The notes under the pieces: model-generated
Databases searched by the model: none
Told to the model about the DNA's origin: nothing
Seen by the model: only the letters and a program-made list of their open reading frames with translations
Shown: positions 1 through 11,662 of the stretch, one piece after another
Layout: every line of letters begins with the position of its first letter
Position numbering within the stretch: the stretch's first letter is position 1
Assembly: GCA_003993805.1 (NCBI GenBank)
Contig: RSEF01000019.1
Coordinates: forward strand, 2,431,766 to 2,495,765
Length of the DNA stretch: 64,000 nt
Source: Himantopus leucocephalus
Lineage: Eukaryota; Chordata; Aves; Charadriiformes; Recurvirostridae
Direction: 5' to 3'
Program-made: the position numbers and the translations under genes

Positions 1-3000
1 CTAATGAAGGGCCTTCCACCAGCTCATGCAAACCAAGCCCAGATCCAGAACCCCAGTCCAGAAGCCCTGACACTTCCTTGGGCAGAGTGATGCCTTGAAC
101 CTCATCCCCTGTGACACTCACAGATACGATCGCTGCTTTGATTCTTGCACTGCTCCCAGCACCATAGGATTGACCACATGTAAAATCAGGAGCAATAAAA
201 AGGTCTTCACTGGGCTTCTTTTTATGTCTGGACATTTTCTTTTAAGAAACTGATTTTGACCCTAAGCCTTAGATTTTTAGCCTTTGCTTTTGAAAAGGAG
301 ATTGGTATGGGTCCTTAGAGTAAAAAGTGATGATAATGTTTCTCTCAAAGAGGACTTTTATAAGGTAGAATGAATATGGATCCTGAGAAAAAGTGAAGAA
401 AAGCCACTGTGATTCCTGGGGCAATTTCATCCACACAGATGGCCCTCTTCAGATTTTCCCAGGAATTCCTCTGGGTTTTGGGGGTCTTCATCTTCATACA
501 GGAGGTGCGAGAGGACAGGATTCATCTGAGATAAGATAGGAGACCTACAGCTGCCACCTGATTTCCATCAGCACTTGTTTTGCAAGGTCCTCCTTCACTA
601 TGAAGCTAAGGCAAAGAAGAAATTACTGGAACCCATTCTAATGGTAAATTTACTTTGGTGTCAAGCTGGTATTTAAGATAGATAAAAAGTTATTCCGTGG
701 GAGTCAACTGAACAGGGATTGCATTCTTATATAATATGGTAAAGGACCGAAATTTGGGGTTAATTAGGAGTATTAAGTATAGTTAAAGGAAAATGGAAAA
801 ACAGAAAAGTGCAAACACATGGTAGTACCTCTTCAATATAATATGCAGTCAAGTGTGACTTTTTTTGCCTGTCCAAAAGGAAAAAAAAACTAGTTTGAGA
901 GGCAGTGGTGTGCATTTCTGTGATCTGGATTGCGACTTGGGGAGAGAGAGAGTAGGATGAGAAAAGGAAAGGAGAGGGGTTTTCCTTTAATTCAGAGCAT
1001 TTTGAGCTATTAAAATTTTGGCCCTGCCTAGATAATAATAATGGAAGAAACACCCCTTGGTGATAAGTATCTCTTTTCTTTAGAAATTTCCATTCCAAAA
1101 AGCCATTCTCCATCACTAATATGTCTGACCCCCAATAAAATAAAACTAAATACACCTCAACAGTTTTTGCTACTTGCTTTGTTCACTGTAACCTGCCAGT
1201 TATCTTCCTGTCCCCAGAAGTGGCTGTCATTGCTCATTAGTGCACAGATGGAGATCTTTGGGCAAGACATGGCCTTCCATCAGCTGGACCCGTTCAGTGG
1301 GAACAGCCATATTAGCCCCAGCATTATTCGAAATGCAGCAGAAGCAAACACAGAAATAACATTGAGTAGAAAAGCACAGGATCATTAAGGGAGGAGAAGG
1401 GGGGCTGCATTTCTCTGGCTTCTAAGACGGTATTGCCAACAATAGAGGAAAAGGGATTATCTTTTTTATCCCAAGGTTGGGAGTCCTGTTTCAGGTTTCA
1501 TATAATAAGAATGGTACAGCGCAGACAGCAATAATAACCTGCTCTGAAAGCTGCTCGCTGCACAATGGCAAATTGCTCATGGGCAGTGATGGCAAAATTT
1601 AATCCCTGCTTTGCTTAGAATGCAACCCGCATAGCCACTCAAGACAACATAATAGCACTTTTGTAGCTCTCTGCTACAAACATCACTTTGAAAAGGATAC
1701 AGCTGTGGAGGGGGGTCTCCACATGCGTCATTTTTGGCTGGCTACCAAGCTAGCAGAGCCTCAGACACACTGCGCTCCCTCATACAGCTCTGCCAGCTAC
1801 TGCATAGTCACGCTCGGGGAAGGGAGAGGAAATGGAGGGAGCTGTGCGAGCAGTAAATTCAGGAGAAAATTAACTTGCTTGGCCAGGTGAACAGGTTAGG
1901 AATTCATTTGCTGAAGAACTGGAATGAGAGAAAACTGGGAGACAGCTCCAGTCTGGGATTTCATTTACAATCTATAAGGCACTATATGGACTCATCTAAG
2001 TCTCGAAAGCCAGAGATGTATCAAACATCAGCCATTCCTTCATGAAACGCTGACCCTACGACATGGCCACGCATGGAGCATCTCAGACAAGACCAGAGAC
2101 AGCACCAGCTATTTTTCTCCCCATGTTCCTTCCACCATTTCCCTGAGCTGTTTCCAGCTGCCAAATAAATCACCTAAGTGACCAATGGAGGCCAAAGCAC
2201 ACCCGGTTTCCTCTCACCACTGTGCTCGTTCTGCACAGCCACAGAAATGGCCACATGTCCTGCTCGGCAGTCAGAGCTGTGAGGACAATAATCTCCGGAG
2301 AAGAGGACCAGCTTGGAGAACAACGGCCTTTCCGCAGCAGCACTTGTCCAAGGCCTTGAGTGCTGAGACCACGGGTTGTGCTTTGCTTGGCATGCTGCTG
2401 CACCGCTGGGAGACATCACAGCTCCCTTGGGAGCTCCCTGGTCCCTTCCACTGGTGGTCCTGCCCTCCAAACACTGCCTTGCTGACGCCCCAGCAGAGCC
2501 AGGCAGGGAGCCCGACAGCCAGCAGGGACAGGCTGCCTTTGCCCACAGCAGGCTGGAAGCGCTCACACCAGCGCTGCTGGCACAGATGTGCGTGTGGGAG
2601 GAACTGGGCTGATGTTCTCCAGTTGAGGAGGGGAGACGAGCAGCTGAGAGCAGTGAAGTCTCCAGCTGATCCGACCAGATCCAGAGGAGTCACTTCCACT
2701 CCGGGAGCACAGTTGTTGCTGGAGGGTTGCAGTAGGCAAGGGAAGAAGAGCCTGAGTTTTTACGGTCAGCTACGGCCCAGAAGGAGCAAGAATCCCCACC
2801 AGAACGGACCAAGGCAGCTTGCGCTTTGAATTTCTACCAACCTGCTGTCAATTACTTGTGAAAGCACCAACAAGTATCAGCCAGAATTAGTTTATGCGTA
2901 ACGAATCCAAGAAAACTGTAAGCTTCTTATGGATCACTCAAAGAGAGATAACGTGGCAGTGCTTGTCATATGATACCACTTGGGCCTCTGTATCCAAACA

Positions 3001-4118
3001 ATTATAGAAAGAATTTCCTTAGGATGGTCTGTTTCTCACAGCAAACCTTTGGGGTCTACTCTCCTTTCCTGGCACAAATAAAGATACAGGATTTTGAGTG
3101 AATTGCCTAGTAATTCTGTCACGGACTGAAGTGCTTTCTCCTTCCTCCGCACCTCACTGTATTACCGAAGGTAACAAGGGAGTTATTATCAATCAAGGCA
3201 AGCTACATTGTGATCTGTGCCACTGAAATCCATTTCAGATCGGAGGATAAAATGTGATTATATTTACACTTCCTTGACACAATTCAGGCAGCAAAATAAC
3301 AGCCTTCTAGAGATATTTTTCTTCTTCATATTTAGATTTGTCAGTATTGCGGAGCCGTGTGAGAATGGAGGGAATTATTATAGCAGCTGGGATTCAGTGA
3401 TACGTTTTAGTTGCCTTACAAATGAAGATGTTTGGTTTATTGTGTTGTCTTCCTATCTTTTTCATCTCCAAGTTCCTTGCATAGTGTCCAGAACGCCCTC
3501 CAGATTGATGAGATTGCATTTCAATCAATACAGCTCTATGTAAATCTATTTTTGCTTTTGACACATCCCATAAATTATTTCTACTTATAACCTTAATTGG
3601 TCTGTATTCATCACAAGAGATGGAATTTCTAACTCATGCAGCTGTTTATAAATTAAATTTGCAATTAATGAAGAAAGTATGAGATTAAGCACTTCATACT
3701 TCCCTGATTTGAATTTGAAAAGGATATAATCACGTTTTATACGGTCAGACTGTGCTTGGACAGTTTTATGTTAAAGGTGTAAGCTCCAAAAAAATCCCTG
3801 AAATCCAGAAACTGGCTTGACCAATGTAGTCTTAGTCAGCCTAAGGTTGGTCTTGACCTGCTGGTGGAAACAAACACTATTCATCATACCAAAGTGTCAT
3901 TTCCAGTAGACAACTAGATGTTCTCTTCTCCTTCCAACGCCAGGAATGATTTTGAGCCCATCCATCCTACCCAGAACACCAAGGAAGTCTCCCGTCTCAT
4001 TTTACATTAGTGCCTGCCACTGAGTATCCTAGATACAGTCAGAAAAATCCCCAAAGCTTTGCTCTGGAGTGAAAAACAACATACTTGCAGATTTTTACAT
4101 CTTCTTCCTCTTTTTAAG
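1..4118. other. Noncoding stretch, no recognised gene
   Basis: No exon, RNA gene or repeat could be recognised here. The longest open frame in the whole window apart from those running through Ns (2185-2829, plus strand, 214 codons) lies in a GC-richer patch. That patch is also open for 130-142 codons on the minus strand and has no recognisable domain, so it is most likely chance openness from a low stop-codon density. The rest is AT-leaning unique sequence with ordinary short homopolymer runs. Confidence 0.6.
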
Positions 4119-4285
4119 AATTGTATTACAACTTGTAACATCTTTCCTGGGTCTCTACAAAGTATTTCAGGGAAGGGTCATCTCTTCAGATTCAGAGAGA
4201 CAGTTCTCAAATCAGTAGCCATCCTGAGAATGATTCAGTATTCTCCTCACAGCCACAAGCTACGTAGCAGGAGAGCTGTGAAAAG
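4119..4285 (+). other. Candidate exon (splice-site pair), plus strand
   Basis: A pyrimidine-rich tract (about 4100-4116) ends in AAG at 4116-4118 and is followed by 167 bases that end AAAAG at a GTGAGT donor (4286-4291). One frame is open through the interval and across the acceptor, but the peptide resembles nothing I know. The donor is close to consensus and the acceptor is average. Such pairs occur by chance in vertebrate introns, so this is at best a weak exon candidate. No partner exon was identified. Confidence 0.12.
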
Positions 4286-4661
4286 GTGAGTTAACCAAAA
4301 GCATCAATAGCAATTTTTATGGAACAATCATGTAGAATTACTGTTCAAACTTGATAATATACCATAGTACACAGAGTTTGTCTGCAGGATAGCACGCTGA
4401 AGCTGGGAAAGAATGAAAGCTCTTTCCTTTCTTTTAGAACTGGAATTCAAGACCTCTTCATTGGCCAATTTTCTAATACCTGCAATTTTTATTTTCTCTT
4501 ATTCAGTGCCTCGTTCTTCCCTATCTTCAGCAGACTGCCTTAGGCAAAGCTGTGCTCCTCTCCATTTCAGTTTTTCTCTCTTTTATTTGAAACTACAGAG
4601 TGCAATTAAGAACATATCCTTGCTCTGTCTTTTAGAGCAGGCACAGAAAACTCAGGAGAAC

Positions 4662-4682
4662 ATATATATATATATATATATA
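4662..4682. repeat. (AT)n microsatellite
   Basis: A perfect AT dinucleotide run of about 10.5 units is read directly from the sequence. It is likely length-polymorphic. No function is implied. Confidence 0.95.
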
Positions 4683-5854
4683 AAATCCAGCAGTCGAATT
4701 CCAATGTAGTCACTGCTCATTGACCCAAGGTGACCAAGGCCTTCCCTAAAGACTTTCATACTAGTAAGAATCAGGGTCTTAGATCTGTGGTACATTACCT
4801 GCTAATGGAAAATTATGATATCAGTTATTAGAAATGCTATAAATTCCTCTATGTATCCATCCAGTAAAAAAAAGAGATACAGTGCTGCTAGCTTCCTCAA
4901 GTAACTCCATCAATACAATTCAAGTGTGTCTATGTGTGTTACCCCACATTTAAAAAGCGCTCAATGGCTAATAGTAGACTGGAATCTAGTTGGACATGGG
5001 TCTTAGGAATCACAGCAACAGCTCTAGAAACCTGTCCTTATACAATACCAAAACCTGCTCAACCGAGCAACTGCTTATTGCTTTTGGAAAGGAATGGGGT
5101 TCTAGTGCAGGAAGAAGAAAGGTTTAATAAAGAGCAGTGATTGCTGAAGAGAATACTGAGAATGAGATGCTAGGAGTCAGTAAACAAGCAGATGGTTAAA
5201 GAGGAAGGTTAAGTAGAAGAGGTTAAATAAAACATTAGAAAGGAGGTGAACCAGAGGTTGAATCCTGGAGGCAACAAGTCTCCACTGCATTCTTTCTCCC
5301 TTTCTTCCTTTTATATCTACAGAAAGGCCCTGCACGCTTCTTAGTGCTGCACACGTCCATGGCATCCATGAAAGTACTGCAGGCTTCTGTAAATGCATGA
5401 GAGAGAAAATGCCAGGGCAGGCTTATGGGAGGGGTGAAAGGTAGCTGAAAAAAATTTAGAAGCTCCTTGTCTTGAAAAGGTAACCTAAAAGATTGGCTGT
5501 ATGATTATGAGCACTTTCTTGCTGGATTGTGTAAAGCCAAAGAATCCTCCTGATGGCCTGTGGAGGGGAGATGAAGCTTCTTCAACTTATCCACTCCAAT
5601 CGACCCTCCCTCTTCAGAGCAGCTGACCAGCAACACCAATGAGCCGGCACACACAGAAGTGCTACACAGACCATTCAGATAAAGCTAATACTCGCTATCT
5701 CACCCCGCTTCACGTACAGCCCACAGCAGGCACCCGCAGAGCGCCATGCTGAGCCAGGACCACCGAGCGGGCTGGCCAGGGCTGTCCACCGCCTCCCCTC
5801 GCCACCTCCTTCCCATCATGGAATCGGCGGTTATCATCTCCTTTTCAATCTCAG

Positions 5855-5928
5855 CTATTGACCCGTTTTCTAACTTTATCAAGCCATCTAGGAGAGGTAT
5901 TACTTTCTCCCTGAGGTCAGTCTTGGAG
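5855..5928 (+). other. Candidate 74-bp exon, plus strand (ambiguous strand)
   Basis: On the plus strand a strong pyrimidine tract (about 5836-5852) ends in CAG at 5852-5854. After 74 bases comes GGAG followed by GTGAGTGTG at 5929, a near-consensus donor. One plus frame is open through the exon. The same interval also reads as a minus-strand open frame of 92 codons (5700-5978), with a lysine/glutamate/leucine-rich, helix-like stretch and a GTGAGA donor at 5703. Its minus-strand acceptor (AG at 5923-5922) has a weak pyrimidine tract, so the plus-strand reading is better supported. I do not recognise the peptide in either direction. 74 bp is not a multiple of three, which does not exclude an exon. 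Confidence 0.2.
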
Positions 5929-8900
5929 GTGAGTGTGTTTTGGAAGAGCAGTAGCTTCGATAATGAAATACTTTGCAAGCCAGAGCATGCTCACTCCATG
6001 CTTTACCACCATATGGTTAAATTTTCCCCTCCATCAGATTTAATAAATAGTGTTTACAAATTCTTAGGCATGCCTCCCTAGTAAAATCCACTAAACCCAC
6101 AACAAATATACTTAGCATGGCATTAATTTGGTTAGAGATTTTCTCAGAGTATTGACAGCCATATCTAATTTCTAAGGATTATTTTTATTTCAACATATAT
6201 TAGATATATTTTTTCTTTACCCACTACAATTCCTTTATAATCATGTTTCCTCAGAAGGGATGGGGCAGCTGCTTTACAACCACTCACTCTTAGACTATAT
6301 CCCCTCAAAAATATCCTTCAGTAATTAATATTTTATATTTATTCACAAGTAAGAACTTAAACTTTCCAACACAGATCTGCAAAGCCCTAAGTTCATTCCT
6401 CCTACAACTGAACACTGACATTTCATGGTTCAAACACCACTCCCTGCTGGGAGATTATCTGGTACCATGGTCTAGATATTAATATCTGCAGTCTGGGAAG
6501 TAGGCTTTAATAATCTTAAATAAATTTTAATATAAATGCTCTCACTCATACATGTTCCTTCTTAAAAATGAAACCATGCAGACACCTGAAAAGCAGGGAC
6601 TTCAATTTACATTCCATACCAGTTCCTGATGCATCTCCTTTCTTGGTCAATCAATTGACCTCTGTTAAAAACAAAATACGTGGACTAGTAGTGAGCTAAG
6701 TATCCTGCTGATAGATTCAGATGCCTACATTTCTCTTGAAATATGGATGTTATCTACCATATACCTGTGAGACCCTTTTCCACCCCAGTAGTTTTAGCAT
6801 CCCAGTATAGATGCGTTATGGCAAATGAATGCTAACAGGGCAAGGATCTAACCTGCTGTACCAGTATCTCTCCATGTTCCCTACTCACTTACAGCCACGG
6901 ATTCATCCTCACTCACTTTGTATGGAGAAATACTGAAGTAAAAGACTGCAATCAGTGAGCAGCTGCTCAGTTCCATGATACAAACGCCCACATGTCAGCA
7001 ACAAGCAAAAGATTCCCACCGCATTTATGCTGTTAGAGAGCTCTGGGAGCTCAGGGAAGTGTGAAGTGTTTATGATGACAAGTGAACTCAGGAACAGAGT
7101 TTCCTTCTGTTTGTATTTCTCTTGATGGGACATATTTCCTCGGTTATGACAAACTCCATTCTGAAGATGCGTGAATTGTTACAACTGAGTTAAAATGTGC
7201 GCAGCACCAAGCAGGAGAGAAATAACTAACCCAGAAAGCAACCACTCTCTGACACCGGGTCGTACCTGAGGTGCTCTCAGGTTGCATCAGAGTCTCGTCT
7301 CACCCCACAATAACTCATCCCATAAATAAACTTTGGAGGAGAGAGAATCTCATTCTGATTGCAACGGCAGACTCTATCAGATAAAACAAAACAGTACCTG
7401 AATTCATCCTTACACACCCTTCACCCTCCTCTAAAAACATGACGGCAAACTGAGACTAATAAATCTTCCACTGAAAAATCTAACCACCTCTGCGGTAGGA
7501 ATTTTCCTGAAAAGGAGGACAGAGGTTTTATCTGAACAAATGAATAGTTCCTGGTCATCTGCTCAGTCCATTAGCAGCCAGACTGTGCTGCATTAGGTAT
7601 CTAACCCAGGTGCATGCCTGGAATATTATAAAAAATTGATGTCTATCCAAAGATGATGTCAAGTATTTCTAAGTATGGGGACGAGTCTCGGCAGAAGAGT
7701 GCGAACAAAGAGTTGCTAATTTTTCATATGCTACTCACGATGAAAAGTTTTTTTCTTCACTTCCGATATTCAGTCATTAAGTTTCCAAGGTCAAATATTC
7801 ATGGCCAAAATAACAGCCCACATGAAAGATCATTGCCGTATTGGTTTAGACCACTTCAAAATGATGGCCTTCGGCCTGATTTTTCTGAAGTCATGTTGCC
7901 TTTCCCGTTGCTTTGGACAAGGGTTTCCCATAGAACCAGTGCTTCCCAGTGACAGGAAATGCTTTAGATGTGGTTAAAATGCTTGTCACTCCAAGTATGT
8001 TATTAACCAAACCACAGTGCAAACTGCAACCTCAAAACAACCAGCACAACCTTTTCTTCTGTGTTTGCACAATGCCTAGCACTGTGGAGGCCTGGTCTGT
8101 GCCACAGCCCATGGGATATTCCTGCAATAATAATTAATAACAACAGCTCTGCAAACAACAAGAAGAAATGCACATACCGTGGCACTTGGATTCTGGTGAC
8201 AACATTTCTCTGAACGCACCCGAACCTCAGCACAGCTACCCCACAGGCTCTGCTCTATAACCCACGCTGTTTCGGTCTGCGAGGGGCCACTGATGGAAGG
8301 AATTCAATATTGTTCTTTATTTGGCTAATGCAATAATCAGTAAACGTGATGCATCCTTTGCTAATGTGCTCAGTGCTATGTTTGGAAAAGGAGAAGCCAG
8401 TGAAACATCCCGGATATAAACATGAGCTATCTTCCCAACCATGGAAATGTATTTTTCCCTTCCCTTATATTCTCTCTGTGGCTTATCTGCTATCACATCT
8501 GCTAAATACAACATACCCTTGATTCGGTCCACAGCCTCGAAGCTTTTATGTGGCTTCTGCTCCACTTCAGGAATTTTGCAAATAAATTGCTGTACTGGAT
8601 TTGTTTTAAAGAAAGCATTTGTTTGTTTTCAAATCTTATACTTGCCTAAACCAAAAGGATCTAGCTCTGTATTTTCTCCCAGGCTGTTTGGGTTCCAGTA
8701 ATTGCTTGCTGCTGTATGTTTGAAGGAGATTAAGGGACAGGGGAGAACTGCACCCTTTCCCAGTTCTACATGACCTGTGCCGACGGACGCACTGACCCTA
8801 CCCCTCAGAGCCAGGGAGAGGGAAGCTCTCACCTCTAACACCACCTCCCGTGTGTGTGTCGACATCTCACCCTGGTTTCAGCCAGCAGAGAGGTACAAGC

Positions 8901-9204
8901 GCTCCCAGAGCAGCTGACCTGGCCTGCTTTTGGACACCCACTTTAGAAGAGGAATCGTGCTTTAAAAGTATGCATTTTCCTCTGTGGGCTTCAAAGGGAA
9001 TTTGAACAGTTAGTTCACATGAAGATGACAATGTTGTAGTCATTTTGGACCGCTTTATTCTTTTTCCAGTCTTTTCCTTTATTATCTTAGTCTGTAGAAA
9101 TAAGAGGGATCTGTTTTGGGGTATATAGATACCCATCCAGCGCAGAATCTCCAAAACTGGAGAGGTGATCAGAAAGGCACCTGGATCTTTCAGCTCTTTT
9201 AAAA
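5929..9204. other. Noncoding stretch, nothing recognised
   Basis: This is AT-leaning unique sequence. Open frames are all below 100 codons, overlap on opposite strands and show no domain. Several isolated minus-strand donor-like sites (for example GTACGA beside 7268 and GTGAGA beside 8830) lack convincing acceptors. Confidence 0.55.
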
Positions 9205-9365
9205 GGTGTCTCTACCACAGATGCTCATTAATATCTTAAGCAAGTTTCTTCTTTATGCCTCAGTTTATCCAATACAAAATGGGGATAAAGGTACTGAAAC
9301 TGATGTCCAATTTAAAGATCTTGCACTCTGCAAGACCCAGGGGCTATTAGTAGTAGTAATGTAAT
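9205..9365 (+). repeat. MIR/L2-type ancient repeat fragment
   Basis: The order of landmarks is that of the MIR/L2 core read forward: a degenerate AAGCAAGTTTCTTC segment, then GCCTCAGTTTATCC, then AAAATGGGGATAA, then an AT-rich tail with TAGTAGTAGTAAT. These match the family's well-known CAAGTCACTT, CCTCAGTTTCCYC and TAAAATGGGGATAA blocks with several substitutions. The divergence indicates a very old insertion. Confidence 0.6.
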
Positions 9366-10400
9366 GGGCACAAGTAGCAGAATGAAAATTGAAATCAATG
9401 ATTTCAAATGACTGATCAGAAGTTGTTGTTCAGACAGCAGATGAGAAAGAATGAGAGCTTCTAAAATATGAAAGCTCAGACCTCAGGACCTTTGAGGACA
9501 AAGATACTGCCTGATACAGGGAAGAAAAGTCATGCGAAGAATAACCTTGTAAATAGCACTGTCATAATCAAAAAGATGTTTGTGAAAAGACACAGAACAA
9601 AACCTCCGGAGTCAATGAATACAGGCCACATTTGGTGACAAGGGTATTTGTGTCTGTAAGCCCGAGTCATGTCAGGGTCAGGAAATAAAGTTCACAGTCT
9701 GAGCACACTCTGGTTGTATCACACCTTGATCACACACAGGGGAAACTGCTCCAGAAAGGAAGCACGGTTTTGTTTTATGCCACGATAACGGTAACCAGCA
9801 CATCCCAATTTCCCCTGTGTTTCAGCAATGGAACCGGCTCCTCCAGGTGAACAGCAAGGCAACAATTAATTTCAGAGGCTAAAAAATTAATCTGATGCTC
9901 TCTTCTTGATGACTTTCCATCTACCTCAGAGTTAGTATCCATCAGGGCTACAACTTCTGCTTCCCCCGATTATCTTTAGCATAAGGCAGTTTCATTCTGA
10001 CAGAAAGACACTCACCAGCAAGGTCCTTAAAATAGTATTTACTTTTATCATTAGGCTGACACAATCAAGGTGACAGATAGCCCAGGCTTGGTAGAAAATG
10101 ATGCTGCTGCTTCATACCCACAATGTAACATTGCTACAATAGCAATAACATGTGTACCTTATGGATTATCAATCCTGGAACAGCAGAACTGGCATCTCTC
10201 TTAATCAGCTGCTAAATTATTCTTAGCTAGTCCCTAAATTAAACATTTAAACAGACAACCCTATCGAGAACACTTTAGAAGTGGTTTTATGAGATCTTAA
10301 GGGCCTGATGTGCAGCGCTCAAGAGAACCAAGGGTTTCCGTTTGGCTTTGGCTAAGACTGGGCAGCTGAGCACTGCCGGAGGCTGAGCCCGGGCACATAC
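9366..10400. other. Noncoding stretch, nothing recognised
   Basis: Unique AT-leaning sequence with no open frame of note and no recognisable repeat. Confidence 0.55.
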
Positions 10401-10444
10401 CTGAAAGCTCCCCAAGCTGCCCGGGACAGCGCAGATACTCCCCA
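10401..10444 (-). other. Candidate 44-bp microexon, minus strand
   Basis: Read on the minus strand, a 25-30 base pyrimidine-rich tract (complement of about 10447-10476) ends in GCAG at 10448-10445. After 44 bases TTTCAG meets GTATGTG (donor GT at 10400-10399). Both sites are close to consensus, better than most pairs in the window. All three frames across the 44 bases are open and nothing is recognisable in them. 44 bp is not a multiple of three. It could be an exon of a minus-strand transcript or an intronic pseudoexon. Confidence 0.22.
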
Positions 10445-11564
10445 CTGCCACAGGAGAGAGCGGGAGGGAAGGGAAGCAACTGCTGATCTGCTGGATGCCA
10501 CCCGGAAAATCTGACCCTTTTTGGCCATGTGTGTTTAAGGCAGGGCTGGGAACTAATAAGGATGCTGGTCCGAAGGTGTTCCCTTAGCCACTTAACTTCA
10601 TGACCTTGTGCAAATTGCCTGACTAAGCACCATCTATAGCTATATAAGTGGATGCAAAACACAGGCTAGATGATATATTTGAAAGCATTATGCATGATGG
10701 GTATCTGAAAGCTGCTTCCAAGCCATTTCAATACAGAAGGAAGCCGTACTGTATGAAAACCTGCTAGTGGCAGCCAGAGTAATTCTCTGCACCTAGAAGT
10801 TTCCAAAGGCATCTAATATTGACTTATAACACACTGTTCTCCAAAAGAATGAGCACACAGCCAAATAAGAAGAAAAACGCACATATACTGAGGTACGTAA
10901 ATCTCCTCTGGAGGATGCAGTATAGTGACCTTTTACTGAACCACATGTGGATTAGCTCTGCTATATTACTCTGATGTCGTGAATGAATCCCCTTCTGGAA
11001 GATCACTGCATATAAGACAAACAAAAGTGGAGATATTTAGCTGTTGGAATATTGTTTCACGTTTCCCAAAATTATTCCGTGCACATCTACATGTACCAGA
11101 CTGTATTGAAAAGATACGAATTGATCTTGCCTTATCCCTTTTTTGTTGCTGTCAAGGTATTTTTAATCACTTGTCTGGTATTATTAGCCTTTTTATTTTC
11201 TCTTGTAAGCCCCACTGGAAGTCAAGGCTTCCTCCTGCTCCGTGTCTGTGAGCCGGCCAGCTCCCTCCTCAGCCACCCCTCAGGTTATCCTCCCTCTGTG
11301 CATGGCACATCCACTGATCAGTCACTGCCTTCTGCGCTCAGCAGGTCCTGGTCATACTCAGGCTTGTGGATCTTCCTCTGAAGTCACTGATTTGGCTTTC
11401 AGGCCCCACTTCTGCTGTCGTCCTACACCTCCGACTGCCCTTTTCTCCTCCTTTTCTATCAGGCAGGACTTAGAAAGTGCATCCCAGAGTGGTATACACC
11501 ACTCTGAAGAGCTCAGTATCCAGTCGGTCACTTCAGGCAATGCCTGAGAGAAAGGGATATTTCA
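10445..11564. other. Noncoding stretch, nothing recognised
   Basis: Unique sequence. Overlapping plus-strand frames at 10979-11547 are low-complexity, serine/leucine-rich and without domains, and there is no supporting splice structure. Confidence 0.5.
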
Positions 11565-11662
11565 ACCCCTGTTTAGCAACTGGGAAACTGGGGCACAAGA
11601 GATAGACTTGCACTGGGTCAGACAGGAAGATGGAAGGTGAACCCAGATTTGAATCCTACCTG
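11565..11662 (-). repeat. MIR/L2-type ancient repeat fragment, reverse orientation
   Basis: The landmarks CTGGGAAACTGGGGCACAAGA, then ACTTGCACTGGGTCAGACAG, then GAACCCAGATTTGAATCC follow the order of the reverse complement of the MIR/L2 core: GGGAAACTGAGGCACAGAGA, ACTTGCCCAAGGTCACACAG and GAACCCAGGTTTGAATCC. The match is one of the clearest of the MIR-like fragments in this window. Confidence 0.7.

Noticed and set aside
2185..2829. Protein-coding gene at 2.2-2.8 kb
   Set aside because: Frames are open on both strands, with no domain and no splice or promoter context, so it is reported only as a low-interest observation.
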